Shown piece after piece: positions 36,044-44,632 of a stretch of DNA of 59,044 nt; the first letter of the stretch is position 1, and each line of letters starts with the position of its first letter. The position numbers and the translations under genes are program-made. The DNA comes from an uncultured Eubacteriales bacterium (GTDB taxonomy: Bacteria; Bacillota; Clostridia; Oscillospirales; Acutalibacteraceae). The DNA lies in assembly GCA_900314795.1 (NCBI GenBank), contig OMWP01000036.1:1-59044 (forward strand), given 5' to 3'. The notes under the pieces are model-generated. The model worked only from the letters and a program-made list of their open reading frames with translations. It searched no databases and was not told the DNA's origin.

Positions 36044-36186
36044 TATATAACAGGATGAAGAGTGCTGACATCCAATTGGTTGCCGGCGGCAGATTCCTGC
36101 CGGATCTTCTTCAAAATCCTCGTACATAATATCAATTTACCGATGAGGTTGATTTACCCATTGCATTTCTAATCAGAGGTGATTGA
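36044..36186 (+). ncRNA. Candidate structured leader RNA, copy 1
   Basis: The leader starts with AGGATGAAGA (36052-36061), has CCAATTGG (36072-36079), a GGCAG/CTGCC hairpin, TCTTC (36105-36109) and CAAAATCCTCGT (36112-36123). AGGAT pairs with ATCCT and GAAGA with TCTTC, closing a compact fold. The same blocks in the same order begin the leader of the RsbW-like gene on the other strand (40579-40802). I cannot assign it to a known RNA class. Confidence 0.55.
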
Positions 36187-37295
36187 ATGACAAAACCTTC
36201 GGAGTGGCTCAAAAGTTGGTTTTTTCCAACCACGAGCAAGGAGACAGAAAGTGAGATCGACTCGCTGAATGTCAAGAATATCCACTACGTTTCCCTAGTG
36301 ATCGGGATCGTGCAGACTATCTCACTGGTCGTATTCCTGATCATGAATCACAATAGAATTAATGAAAGCGAAGTTTTATACGCTGTTATCAGAGTCGGCT
36401 TGAGCATCGTGCTGTGCGTGCTGGGCTATTTGATCGCGGGAAGCTTGATGAAAAAACCGGATACTGTCAAACAGCACCCGAGATCCGTCAGACTCTTTAT
36501 CGGTAGTTTTCTTATCCTACTGGTTGTTTGGAGCATGGTTGTATCGGTGTGGAACTACATCAACCATCAACAGCTCCTGACCTTCTACACGGTAGGGCTG
36601 ATCGCGGCATTGTTCGTCAAGCTCCATCCCGTGTTTACAACGACGGTCATCTTCGGTTCCTATATCGTCAATTATCTGATCCTGAATTTCGGCTTTGAGC
36701 GCGGTGTGATCAACCCGTATAACTATATGATGCTCGGGGCGCTGTCGGTGATAGGCGCTATCATGAACTATCGCCTGACCGTGGGCTATATCTCGGAGAA
36801 GAATAAGGCGAATATGCTCAATAACTCTTTAGAGATCATCGCCAACCACGACAGCATCACCCGCTTGCAGAACCGCTATGCGCTGAACCAGCATGTCCCC
36901 GATTTATCGAAAAAGATATCTGCATCGCGATCGGCGATATCAACAGCTTCAAGGCTGTCAACGACACCTACGGTCACCGTGTGGGCGATGATGTGCTCAA
37001 GGGCTTTGCCGATATTCTGGTACAGGTTTTTCCCGCTGAGAGCGTGTTCCGCTTTGGCGGTGATGAATTCCTGGTCATCGAGAAGAACAGTGACCTTGAC
37101 GGCTTAAAGGAAAAGCTCGGGCAGGTCAATGCCATGTTTTCCGCACTGAAAATCTCGGGTATCAACTCACAGTTAGGTTGCAGCTTTGGATGCGTTACGG
37201 CGTGTCCGAAGGATCCTTCGGAGTTCTTTGATTATCTGACACAGGCGGATCAGCTGCTCTATCAGGAAAAGGTACGGGTCAATGCAAACCGTTGA
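36187..37295 (+). pseudogene. Membrane GGDEF diguanylate cyclase, frameshifted
   Basis: About 369 residues if joined. About six membrane helices (32-210) are followed by a GGDEF domain (NHDSITRLQNRYALN, then IAIGDINSFKAVNDTYGH, then RFGGDEFLVIE). The reading frame shifts at an A5 tract at 36910-36914; one extra A would restore VPDLSKKDICIAIGD. The active-site motif GGDEF is intact in the second part. Possible causes are a real mutation, slippage at the A-tract or a sequencing error. It is one of only two proteins here with a canonical GGDEF motif. Confidence 0.82.
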
Positions 37296-37315
37296 TCGAA
37301 AAATTGAATATCACA

Positions 37316-37355
37316 ATGAAAAAATTACATTCGACTGAAAACGCCGAATGTGCTT
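37316..37355 (-). terminator. Terminator of the convergent diguanylate cyclase gene
   Basis: On the minus strand GCACATTCG and CGAATGT pair and are followed by AATTTTTTC. It lies between the two convergent GGDEF genes. Confidence 0.65.
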
Positions 37356-37368
37356 ATGATTTGTTCTG

Positions 37369-38469
37369 TTAATTGGTTGACGGAGCAGGTTCCGATTTCA
37401 GCTGTGAGCAGACGGTGCAGTTCTTTCCCTGATCCTTTGCGAGATACAGGTTGACGTCCGCTTGATGGAGCAGTGCTCTCACATCGGTTGTTCCGCCGTT
37501 TGGCGCGATCACCAGCCCGACGGTCACCGTGGTGTTCAGCCGTTCGCCGTTGAATTCAAACTCCTGTGCACGGATCACGTCGACGATCCTCTTACAGACC
37601 GTTTCCGCATCGATGTCGGTGTGGAACAGGATCAGGAACTCATCGCCGCCCCAGCGGCATAATTCACCGCTGCTGCCGAGCGTATCGAGGATCGCCTGTC
37701 CGAAACCGCGGATCACGATATCGCCGTTGAGATGTCCGAAGTTGTCGTTGATAAACTTGAAGTTGTCAATATCCAGAACAGCAACCGCGGCGGGCTTGAG
37801 CTCTCTCACAGGATCCCCGACGAGTGATTGCAGCCAAAAGCGGTTATAAAGCCCTGTCAGTGCGTCGTGATAGCACAAAAACTCATATTTCAGCCGTGAT
37901 TCCCTGAGCGCGGAGTACGCCATCTCACGCATTTGTTCCAACAACATCGTAACCACAAAGAACGCGAGATACAGCAGCGGGAACCGCGTCATAAACGTGT
38001 TCTCATACGGATACTGTAACAGCCCGCGTCCGAACGGCGTCCAGAAGAAAAAGACAAGTGCCGCAAACATGACCGCCGATAACAGTGAACCGTTGCGCAC
38101 ACCGAACATCAGCAATCCGAACGACGGCAGCATCGCTGTCCAAAGCACGCTGAAGCCGTCGGGGATACCGGACACGATGAAGAAGAGGAAGGTGACCGTT
38201 ATCTATATCGCGAACAGGATGATTGCCACCTTCGCGTATGTTCCCTTTTTCATCAACAGCAGCAAGTCGATCAAGCAGGCAAGCGCAAAGCCCATCGTCA
38301 TCCATGTGAACAATCCTTGCTTCGTAAACAGATTGACAACGGACATGATCAGCGAGATCAATCCGAACAGCACAAAGACGCTGGCGTTCTGAAAGAGCTT
38401 CCATTTCTCCTCGTTTTCAACGAACGCCTTCATTTTTTGACGGTAGAATTCTTTGGACAGGATTTTCAT
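37369..38469 (-). pseudogene. Membrane GGDEF diguanylate cyclase, interrupted by in-frame TAG
   Basis: About 366 codons. The first ~88 residues (MKILSKEFYRQ... with two to three helices) end at a TAG at 38203-38205. The frame then continues unbroken with more helices (GIPDGFSVLWTAMLPSFGLLMFG...) and a GGDEF domain (YHDALTGLYNRFWLQ, VLDIDNFKFINDNFGH, RWGGDEFLILF). A single base change in the TAG would restore the gene. The domain itself looks catalytically complete. GTAGGTGAT precedes the start at 38469. A downstream GTG at 38175 might allow a shortened product. Confidence 0.82.
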
Positions 38470-38511
38470 ATGATCACCTACGGATTCTCTTACGGTGGCA
38501 TTTGAAATCAT

Positions 38512-38714
38512 CGAATAATGTTCCGCACAAGAAAGGGAAGTGGTTGCGGATTAAACAGGACAGATGCTTCCAACGAATCGAATTTATATTATTTTACCAT
38601 AAATCTTCGCTGACAGACATTGATAGAATAGCTAAAATTTTTTGAGTTTTTTGTGCGCATTGACGTTCAAAGACCTTTTTAGGGCTTTTCACCCACCGCT
38701 GACGATGGATCATA
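38512..38714. other. Intergenic region, upstream of the broken cyclase
   Basis: It holds an AT-rich block with a possible minus-strand -10 (TAAAATAATATAAAT, about 38587-38601) for the gene ending at 37369, and no gene. I see no clear terminator for the SpoIIE gene. Confidence 0.3.
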
Positions 38715-40163
38715 CTATTCACCGTTATATTGCAAGCACAGCATGGTCAGATCATCGAACTGGATCGCGTCGCCGACAAACTGATTGACCGCGTCTTTGA
38801 CGTTAGAGAGGATCGCTTCCGGCGCGCCGTTGGGGTCAATATTCAGCGCCGAGACCATCCTGTCGGTACCGAACTGCTCCTGAGAGATATTGTTTGCCTC
38901 GGGGATACCGTCGGTATAGAGGAAGAGGGCGTCGCCCTTGTTCAACGTGAATGTATAATCCTTGTATCGGACGCCTTCCATACCGCCGACAACAAAGCCG
39001 TGTTTATCCTTGAGCAGCTCAAACTGTCCGCCGCTCTTGCGGATCGCGGGATACTCATGACCCGCGTTGGCGGCGATCACGTTGCCCGTTTCGATATCGA
39101 GGATGCCCAGCCATACGGTGACGAACATCTCCGCCTTGTTATTGCTGCAAATACGGTCGTTCACAAACGCGAGGATCTCGGCGGGCGTGCCGCCCATGAG
39201 CGCTCTGTCATTGATCAGGATCTTTGACGCCATCATGAACAGCGCCGCGGGGACGCCCTTGCCCGAAACGTCCGCCATCACCATGGCGAGGTGCTTTTCG
39301 TCGATCAGAAAAAAGTCGTAGAAGTCGCCGCCGACCTCCTTGGCGGTATACATGCCGGCGTGGATGTCAAATTCCTTTCTTTCCGGAAAGGCAGGGAAGA
39401 TGTTGGGCACCATGCCGTTCTGGATCTGGGTGGCGGTATTCAGCTCCGCCTTGACGTTGGCGGAGGCGCGGGCGATCTCATCCTGTCTGAGTACCATGTC
39501 ATGGCCGTTCTTTGCGATATACACCGCGATGAAGCCGATGATGGTGAACACCAGCAGCCGCGGCAAAAAGCCGTTGACCAGCATGCTGACCACCGCTTTT
39601 GACGGATCGATACCCAACGCCATGATCGCGTCACGCAGTTTCTTTTCGATCACGATGACGGTACCGCTTGCGGGAGAGGGATAGAAGTTCAAATCGATGA
39701 TGCCGAACAGCACGCTCAGGATACTGCCTGCCACCGCGCAAAGCGTCGTCAAAGTCGAGATCATCACGGTAAAGCCCTTGGAAAAATAACGGCTCGACAG
39801 CAGCACGGGCAGGGTCATGATCAGGATGACGTTGTGATTGAGGATACTGAACAGCTGGGTACAGACGAACAACAGGGAGATGACCATCACATATTTGAGC
39901 CAGCGCCGTTGTCCTTTGAACTTGAGATACAGACCGATCGGAACGGCGAATTCGATCAAGCCGGATATTGCGAGGACATTCATCCTGAGTTTCGCGACGG
40001 TGAAGATCCCTGCCATGTTCAACGCCCATGATATGAGCAGGATCACCGCGCAGGAGAGTATGACATAAAAGGACAGGCGGTTTCCGTCATAATCGTTCTG
40101 TTCAAACACATCCTTGGTTTCTTCCGATTCATAGATCTTGAAATAATCTTTGATTTTTCCCAT
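38715..40163 (-). CDS. SpoIIE/RsbU-type PP2C serine phosphatase, membrane-bound
   Basis: 482 residues. About six membrane helices (30-215), a short coiled linker (RQDEIARASANVKAELNTATQIQNGMVPNIFP) and a PP2C-type SpoIIE domain with metal-binding Asp: KEVGGDFYDFF, VMADVSGKGVPAALFMM, GHEYPAI, LFLYTDGIPEA and FDDLTMLCL. Such phosphatases dephosphorylate anti-anti-sigma factors. It is four bases downstream of the RsbW-like kinase, its natural opponent. No STAS-domain substrate or sigma factor is encoded nearby. Confidence 0.87.
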   Translation of the reverse strand: MGKIKDYFKIYESEETKDVFEQNDYDGNRLSFYVILSCAVILLISWALNMAGIFTVAKLRMNVLAISGLIEFAVPIGLYLKFKGQRRWLKYVMVISLLFVCTQLFSILNHNVILIMTLPVLLSSRYFSKGFTVMISTLTTLCAVAGSILSVLFGIIDLNFYPSPASGTVIVIEKKLRDAIMALGIDPSKAVVSMLVNGFLPRLLVFTIIGFIAVYIAKNGHDMVLRQDEIARASANVKAELNTATQIQNGMVPNIFPAFPERKEFDIHAGMYTAKEVGGDFYDFFLIDEKHLAMVMADVSGKGVPAALFMMASKILINDRALMGGTPAEILAFVNDRICSNNKAEMFVTVWLGILDIETGNVIAANAGHEYPAIRKSGGQFELLKDKHGFVVGGMEGVRYKDYTFTLNKGDALFLYTDGIPEANNISQEQFGTDRMVSALNIDPNGAPEAILSNVKDAVNQFVGDAIQFDDLTMLCLQYNGE

Positions 40164-40167
40164 TTTA

Positions 40168-40578
40168 TCACCTCAGTTTTTTCATGATCGAGAGTATATT
40201 GTGACCGTCCTCGTAGCGGTATTCCATATGATCCATCGTCTTTTTGACGAGGAAGATGCCCAGTCCGCCGATGCTGCGCTCCTTTGCCGAGAGCGTGGTG
40301 TCGGGATCCGCCTTTTGGAGCGGATCAAAGGGCGTTCCGCTGTCAATGAAGGTCAGCGTCACGGTGTGCGAATCCTCGTCAAAAGCGATCCGTACCGTCG
40401 CTGTGCCCCGATCATGCCCATAGGCATAGTGCGCGATATTGCCGAACAGTTCATCGATCGCGACGTCGATCTGGATCTGTATTTTCATCGGACAGCCTAT
40501 GGCTTCCAGCTCCGCGTTGACGAACGCGGTGACAGTTTCGATGTTCTCTATTACAGCGTCGACGGTCAGTTCTTTCAT
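40168..40578 (-). CDS. RsbW-like anti-sigma factor serine kinase
   Basis: 136 residues of the GHKL ATPase fold: IDVAIDELFGNIAHYAYGHD is the N-box, FIDSGTPFDP the G1 box, and IGGLGIFLVKKTMDHMEYRYEDGHNIL the G2 region. RsbW-type proteins bind a sigma factor or phosphorylate an anti-anti-sigma. The ATG at 40578 follows AAAGGAG; an ATG 24 bases upstream lacks one. The leader (40579-40802) is long and structured. Confidence 0.87.
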   Translation of the reverse strand: MKELTVDAVIENIETVTAFVNAELEAIGCPMKIQIQIDVAIDELFGNIAHYAYGHDRGTATVRIAFDEDSHTVTLTFIDSGTPFDPLQKADPDTTLSAKERSIGGLGIFLVKKTMDHMEYRYEDGHNILSIMKKLR

Positions 40579-40802
40579 CCCGATCACTCCTTTTCCGATC
40601 ATAGGATGAAGAGAGTTGAACTCAATTGCCGATAATGAGTCATTTTCAGTCTTTATCGGCTTATCGTCGATCGCAACCCGTCAAGGGTTACTCCTCCTCT
40701 AAACCGGAGTGAATACTGTCGTATTCACGAGGATTTTGCCGAAGAGCAGGCGGAAATATACCGCTATAAACCAATTGGGGTTCAACTCCCTTCATCCTAT
40801 GA
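40579..40802 (-). ncRNA. Candidate structured leader RNA, copy 2
   Basis: Reading minus from about 40802: AGGATGAAG, CCAATTGG (40771-40778), a GCGG/CCGC hairpin (40750-40764), CTTC and CAAAATCCTCGT, the same order as copy 1, with AGGAT closing on ATCCT (40730-40734). Next come a perfect 8-bp hairpin, GTGAATAC/GTATTCAC (40709-40728), and near the ribosome site a 28-base segment (40601-40628) complementary to the leader's own 5' end (40772-40800). The two pairings exclude each other, the usual layout of a switch. Confidence 0.55.
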
Positions 40803-40806
40803 TATG

Positions 40807-40835
40807 AGTATAGCATATGTTGATTTTAATGACAA
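40807..40835 (-). promoter_or_regulatory. Promoter of rsbW/spoIIE operon
   Basis: Minus strand: TTGTCA (40830-40835), 17 bases, TATACT (40807-40812). The expected start falls at the first bases of the structured leader. Confidence 0.7.
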
Positions 40836-40879
40836 GTATTTCCCTCTGCCTTTCACGGATCAAAGGATAAAAACATGAT

Positions 40880-41303
40880 GTTGCAGGTGTTGCAGCAAAA
40901 AAAGTCGTTTTCAGATTTTCTCTTTTTTAAGGAACTTTACTTTTTACCTGCAACATCTGCAACAAGCTATCGTGTAGGTCAAAAAACACACTTGTCGCAG
41001 GTGTCGCAGCAAAATAAGTCGTTTTCAGATTTCCTCTTTTTTAAGAGAGTTTAGTTTTTACCTGCGACATCTGCGACATTGTGCGGATCAGAGAAACCCT
41101 TGGAGCAGGTGGAGCAGCAAGAAACGGTTATTTTCAGAAAAGCCTCTTTTTAAGAGAGTACTGTTTTTACCTGCTCCGGCTGCTCCACCAAAAGGAAGGC
41201 ACCAAAAAACACCCTTGGGGCAGATGTGGCAGCAAAAATTGGTTGTTTTTAGAAAAGCTCTTTTTTTAGAGAGTTTAGTTTTTATCTGCCACACCTGCCC
41301 CAA
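40880..41303. repeat. Tandem array of four hairpin units with unit-specific arm words
   Basis: Units at 40880-40963, 40993-41078, 41101-41187 and 41215-41303 (period 108-114). Each has a left arm with two 7-base words, an AT-rich core (GTTTTCAGA, CTCTTTTTTAAGAGAGTTTA), and a right arm with the two words inverted. Words: GTTGCAG, GTCGCAG, GGAGCAG, and in unit 4 GGGGCAG outer plus GTGGCAG inner. All four occurrences within a unit agree, or in unit 4 pair outer with outer and inner with inner. There are no convincing genes in it. Confidence 0.9.
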
Positions 41304-41372
41304 AGACAGAGCGTGTCATAGCAAGCGGTCATATTCTCGGCAAATGGTTTGTAAAATTTTCTATTTTATGGG

Positions 41373-41401
41373 TTTTCAAGCCGCTGTTTTTATGCTATAA
41401 T
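41373..41401 (+). promoter_or_regulatory. Promoter of cation:proton antiporter gene
   Basis: TTTTCA (41373-41378), 17 bases, perfect TATAAT (41396-41401). Confidence 0.6.
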
Positions 41402-41480
41402 GTATAAAAATCGGCGAGGATGGAGCCTGTTCTGTCATTGCCGTCAAAATATGAGGGTTAAAAAGGAGGAAAAGTTATAC

Positions 41481-42749
41481 ATGGAAACTATGTATATTTT
41501 TGTCGCGATCATCGCCCTGGTCTGTCTGCTTGGGTTCTTTAACGAAAAGGTCACCAAGATGACCTATGAGATCGGACTCATGCTGTACTCGACCATCCTC
41601 GGTATCGTTCTGCTGATCGGCATCGCCATCTTCAACGATACCAGCGTCGGAGAGGTACTCAAACAAATACAGGGCTTCGATATCCACGACTTTTTGATGC
41701 ACGGCGTGCTGTGCTTCATGCTGTTCGCCGGCTCCTGCCATATGAAGCTATCCGACTTCAAACGTATGGCACGACAGATCACCGTGCTCTCGCTGGTATG
41801 CACCTTGCTCGGCGCGATCTTCTACGCACTGCTCATCTACGGCGCAAGCCTCGCCTTCGGGCTGAATCTCTCGCTGCCCGTATGCCTGATGTTCGGCAGT
41901 ATCATCGCCCCCACCGATCCGATCGCCGCGACCGGTATTCTCAGCAAGTTCGGTCTGCCGAAGGACACCTCCTTCCTGATCCAGGGTGAATCCCTGTTCA
42001 ACGACGGTATCGGCGTAGCGCTGTTCGTCTGCTTCTCCGGCATGGTAAAGGCAAGCGGCGGTTCTTCCGATCAGGGCTTCCTGTCCGTCATGCTCCGTGA
42101 GGTACTCGGCGCAGTTGCTATCGGCATCATCGTTACGCTGGTATGCTTCCTGATGTACCGCTTCTCCAAGCATCCGCAGCTCAAGATCTTCATCAGCCTG
42201 CTGACCGTATCTCTGGCGTATTCGCTGTGCGAGGTATTCCACTGCTCCGGCGCGATCGCATCCGTTATCTGCGGTATCCTGTTCTCTCACCTGCGCTCCA
42301 AGTATGCAGAGTCCGAGAAAAAGGAACACGCGGAGCTGTTCGACTCCTTCTGGGAGACGCTCGATGTTTTCTTCAACTCGCTGTTGTATGTCCTCTTAGG
42401 TCTGTCGTTCGTCAGCGTTCTCAAGATGGAGAGCGTCCTGCTGCTCTCGCTCACCGCGATCGCCGCAAACCTGATCGCGCGCGTCGGCAGTCTGTCGATC
42501 TCTTCACTGTTCATGGGTGAGATCCCCGACGGTTTCTCCAAATCGGGCTTTGTTACCCTGTTCACATGGGGCGGACTGCGAGGCGGCTTATCCGTTGCCC
42601 TTGCGATGAGCACCAAGGATATGGTGCCTGAAAAGGTCTACTACATCATCCTCGGCTGTACCTACGCCGTCGTATTCTTCACCACGGTCATCCAAGGTCT
42701 GACGATGAAGCCTGTTTACAAGGCGATCACCAAAAAGAAACCGGCATGA
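41481..42749 (+). CDS. CPA1-type cation:proton antiporter (NhaP/NhaK-like)
   Basis: 422 residues, about 12-13 helices. Family signatures: IIAPTDPIAATGIL (the DP transport motif), QGESLFNDGIGVALF (ESLFND), and TWGGLRGGLSVALA near the C-terminus. It exchanges Na+ or K+ for protons across the membrane. The ATG at 41481 has AAAGGAGGA upstream; the 81-base upstream extension of the frame is not supported. Monocistronic, with promoter and terminator. Confidence 0.9.
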   Translation: METMYIFVAIIALVCLLGFFNEKVTKMTYEIGLMLYSTILGIVLLIGIAIFNDTSVGEVLKQIQGFDIHDFLMHGVLCFMLFAGSCHMKLSDFKRMARQITVLSLVCTLLGAIFYALLIYGASLAFGLNLSLPVCLMFGSIIAPTDPIAATGILSKFGLPKDTSFLIQGESLFNDGIGVALFVCFSGMVKASGGSSDQGFLSVMLREVLGAVAIGIIVTLVCFLMYRFSKHPQLKIFISLLTVSLAYSLCEVFHCSGAIASVICGILFSHLRSKYAESEKKEHAELFDSFWETLDVFFNSLLYVLLGLSFVSVLKMESVLLLSLTAIAANLIARVGSLSISSLFMGEIPDGFSKSGFVTLFTWGGLRGGLSVALAMSTKDMVPEKVYYIILGCTYAVVFFTTVIQGLTMKPVYKAITKKKPA

Positions 42750-42792
42750 TCGCTCGGTCGCACTGTAGTATCTAAAATATCATAAAGCATTG

Positions 42793-42830
42793 AATCGGTA
42801 ATCGGCACCATGTCGGTTACCGATTTTTTA
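42793..42830 (+). terminator. Terminator of CPA1 antiporter gene
   Basis: ATCGGTAA...TTACCGAT stem followed by TTTTTT. Confidence 0.85.
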
Positions 42831-42859
42831 TGACCGCTGTCATGAGAATTCCACATAAA

Positions 42860-42895
42860 ACGAGCCACCCGTTTATCAGCAAACGGGTGGCTATA
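42860..42895 (-). terminator. Terminator of NhaC-family antiporter gene
   Basis: On the minus strand AGCCACCCGTTT and AAACGGGTGGCT pair around a 6-base loop, then CGTTTTA. Confidence 0.8.
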
Positions 42896-42917
42896 TCTGT
42901 TGTATTGACTATTTGAT

Positions 42918-44411
42918 TTACGCTTCCTTGGGCTTGGACTTATGCAGGATCAGCATTGCACCGATCAACAGCACTGCGCTCACGGCAAGACCGATCCACG
43001 GCATGTTGGTGAAGCCGATGATCAGGTAGCCGACCGCGCACACGACAGCCGTCAGGGTCGCATAGGGGATCTGGGTCTCCACATGGCGGATATGCTCACA
43101 CTGTGCTCCCGTAGAGGCGAGGATCGTGGTGTCGGAGATCGGGGAGCAGTGATCGCCGTAGACAGAGCCTGCCAAGGTCGCGCCGAGGGTGGGAACCAGC
43201 AGCTCCGCGCCGGCAGTTGCCGAACAGATCATGGTCACGATGGGGATCAGCAAGCCGAAGGTGCCCCAGGACGTACCCATCGAGAAGGACATCAGCGCCG
43301 CGATCACGAATACCACGAAGGGCAACAGCTGTAACGGCACGTTCGATGACGCGATGAAGCCGGAGATGAACTCGCCGGTGCCGATCAGTTCACGGCATAC
43401 GCCGCCGAGCGTCCATGAGAGGATCAGGATCAGCATGGGCGGTACGATACTGCCGATACCGCTGACGATATTGCCCGCAAATGCCTTGGGCTTCATGATC
43501 TTGCGGGGGATGTAGAGGAGGAAGGCGGTCACCAGACCTGCAAAAGCGCCGAGGGATAGTCCCGCGGTGGGGTTGGTGCCGATCGCCTCGGAGAAGGGTG
43601 TACCGCTGAAAAAGCCGCCGACATACGCCATGCCTAAGATGGCGCAGACGATGAGCACGAGGATAGGCAGTACCAAATCAATGACGTGCCCCTTGCTTTC
43701 CTTTTCGTCATCCATTTCCTCGGTCAAAGTGTCGCTGTAGCCCTCGCGCTGTGTTCTTTCCTCCGCCTTGCGCATCTTGCCGAAGTCGAGCCCTGTGATG
43801 CACACGAACGCGACCATCAGGATGGTGAGAAGCGCGTACAAGTTATAGGGTACGGTGGATAAGAACGTCTGGAAGCCATTGGTATCGCTGACCTCCGACG
43901 CTACCGCTACCGCCCATGAGGACACAGGCGCGATAATGCAGATCGGCGCCGCAGTTGCGTCGATGATGTAGGCGAGCTTTTCACGCGAGATACGCTGACG
44001 GTCATAGATGGGTCGCATGACCGTGCCGATCGTCAGACAGTTGAAGCCGTCGTCGATGAAGATCAAAACGCCCAATAAGGCGGTCGTGAGCAGTGTCGCG
44101 CGCTTATTCTTGAGCCGTTTTTCTGCCCATCGCCCGTATGCCGCCGTTCCGCCGGACTTGCCGACCAGCGTGATCACCGCCCATAAGAGTGCCAAAAAGA
44201 TGATCATATACGCATTGTCCGCGATCTTCTGCGCCATCATGTCGAACATGCGCGAGAACACCGCCATGAACGGCTCCTGCGCCGATACGACATAGATCAC
44301 CATTCCGGACAGCACGCCCAAAAACAGTGACGAGTACACCTCTTTGGTCACCAGCGCGAGCACGATGGCGATCAAGGGCGGCAGGATCGATACCCAACCT
44401 GTTTCTATCAT
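42918..44411 (-). CDS. NhaC-family Na+/H+ antiporter
   Basis: 497 residues, about 12 helices. Family features: LGVLIFIDDGFNCLTIGTVMRPI, IIDATAAPICIIAPVSSWA, a central charged loop (about 213-245), a second-half SMGTSWGTFGLLIPI and YGDHCSPISDTTILASTGA. It is typical of NhaC/YheL carriers in Firmicutes, some of which exchange amino or organic acids for Na+/H+. AAGGAGG precedes the start. A MITE abuts its upstream region, so it shares that arrangement with the lipoprotein gene at 5101. Confidence 0.87.
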   Translation of the reverse strand: MIETGWVSILPPLIAIVLALVTKEVYSSLFLGVLSGMVIYVVSAQEPFMAVFSRMFDMMAQKIADNAYMIIFLALLWAVITLVGKSGGTAAYGRWAEKRLKNKRATLLTTALLGVLIFIDDGFNCLTIGTVMRPIYDRQRISREKLAYIIDATAAPICIIAPVSSWAVAVASEVSDTNGFQTFLSTVPYNLYALLTILMVAFVCITGLDFGKMRKAEERTQREGYSDTLTEEMDDEKESKGHVIDLVLPILVLIVCAILGMAYVGGFFSGTPFSEAIGTNPTAGLSLGAFAGLVTAFLLYIPRKIMKPKAFAGNIVSGIGSIVPPMLILILSWTLGGVCRELIGTGEFISGFIASSNVPLQLLPFVVFVIAALMSFSMGTSWGTFGLLIPIVTMICSATAGAELLVPTLGATLAGSVYGDHCSPISDTTILASTGAQCEHIRHVETQIPYATLTAVVCAVGYLIIGFTNMPWIGLAVSAVLLIGAMLILHKSKPKEA

Positions 44412-44430
44412 ATGTTTTCCTCCTTATTAG

Positions 44431-44632
44431 ATACTAATTTCTAATGAAACCCTTTAACATCTAATGCGAGAATTTCCGTATAGCTTTGTTGGGCTCCTTG
44501 ACAGGCGCCAGCAGTGACACTAAGCCAATCGCTTCGCTCTTGGAGTGTTGTTGCATGGGTGTTGTTAGCCAAATCAAAGATTTGGACAACACCTCAATTA
44601 TCTTTTTAAAGCGTTTTATCAGAAATTAGTAT
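44431..44632. mobile_element. MITE, ATACTAAT family, copy 2 (202 bp)
   Basis: Ends ATACTAATTTCTAATGAAAC and the inverted ATACTAATTTCTGATAAAAC. It shares TATAGCTTTGTTGGGC and TTGACAGGCGCCAGC with copy 1, and its other part (about 44511-44600) with 25618-25705, suggesting a second repeat inserted in it. One end provides the stop codon of the acetyltransferase gene. No coding capacity. Confidence 0.75.

Noticed and set aside
36905-36920. Programmed frameshift in the cyclase gene
   Set aside because: The A5 tract lacks a classical slippery heptamer and downstream stimulatory structure; mutation, slippage or sequencing error is simpler.
40771-40800. tRNA-like T-arm (GGGGTTCAACTCCC)
   Set aside because: It is explained by the inverted repeat of the structured leader; no acceptor stem, D-arm or anticodon arm can be fitted.
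40880-41303. Possible CRISPR array from the regular ~112-base period
   Set aside because: The constant part is the unit core and the changing parts are paired arms inside each unit, not unique spacers; units are too long and there are no cas genes.
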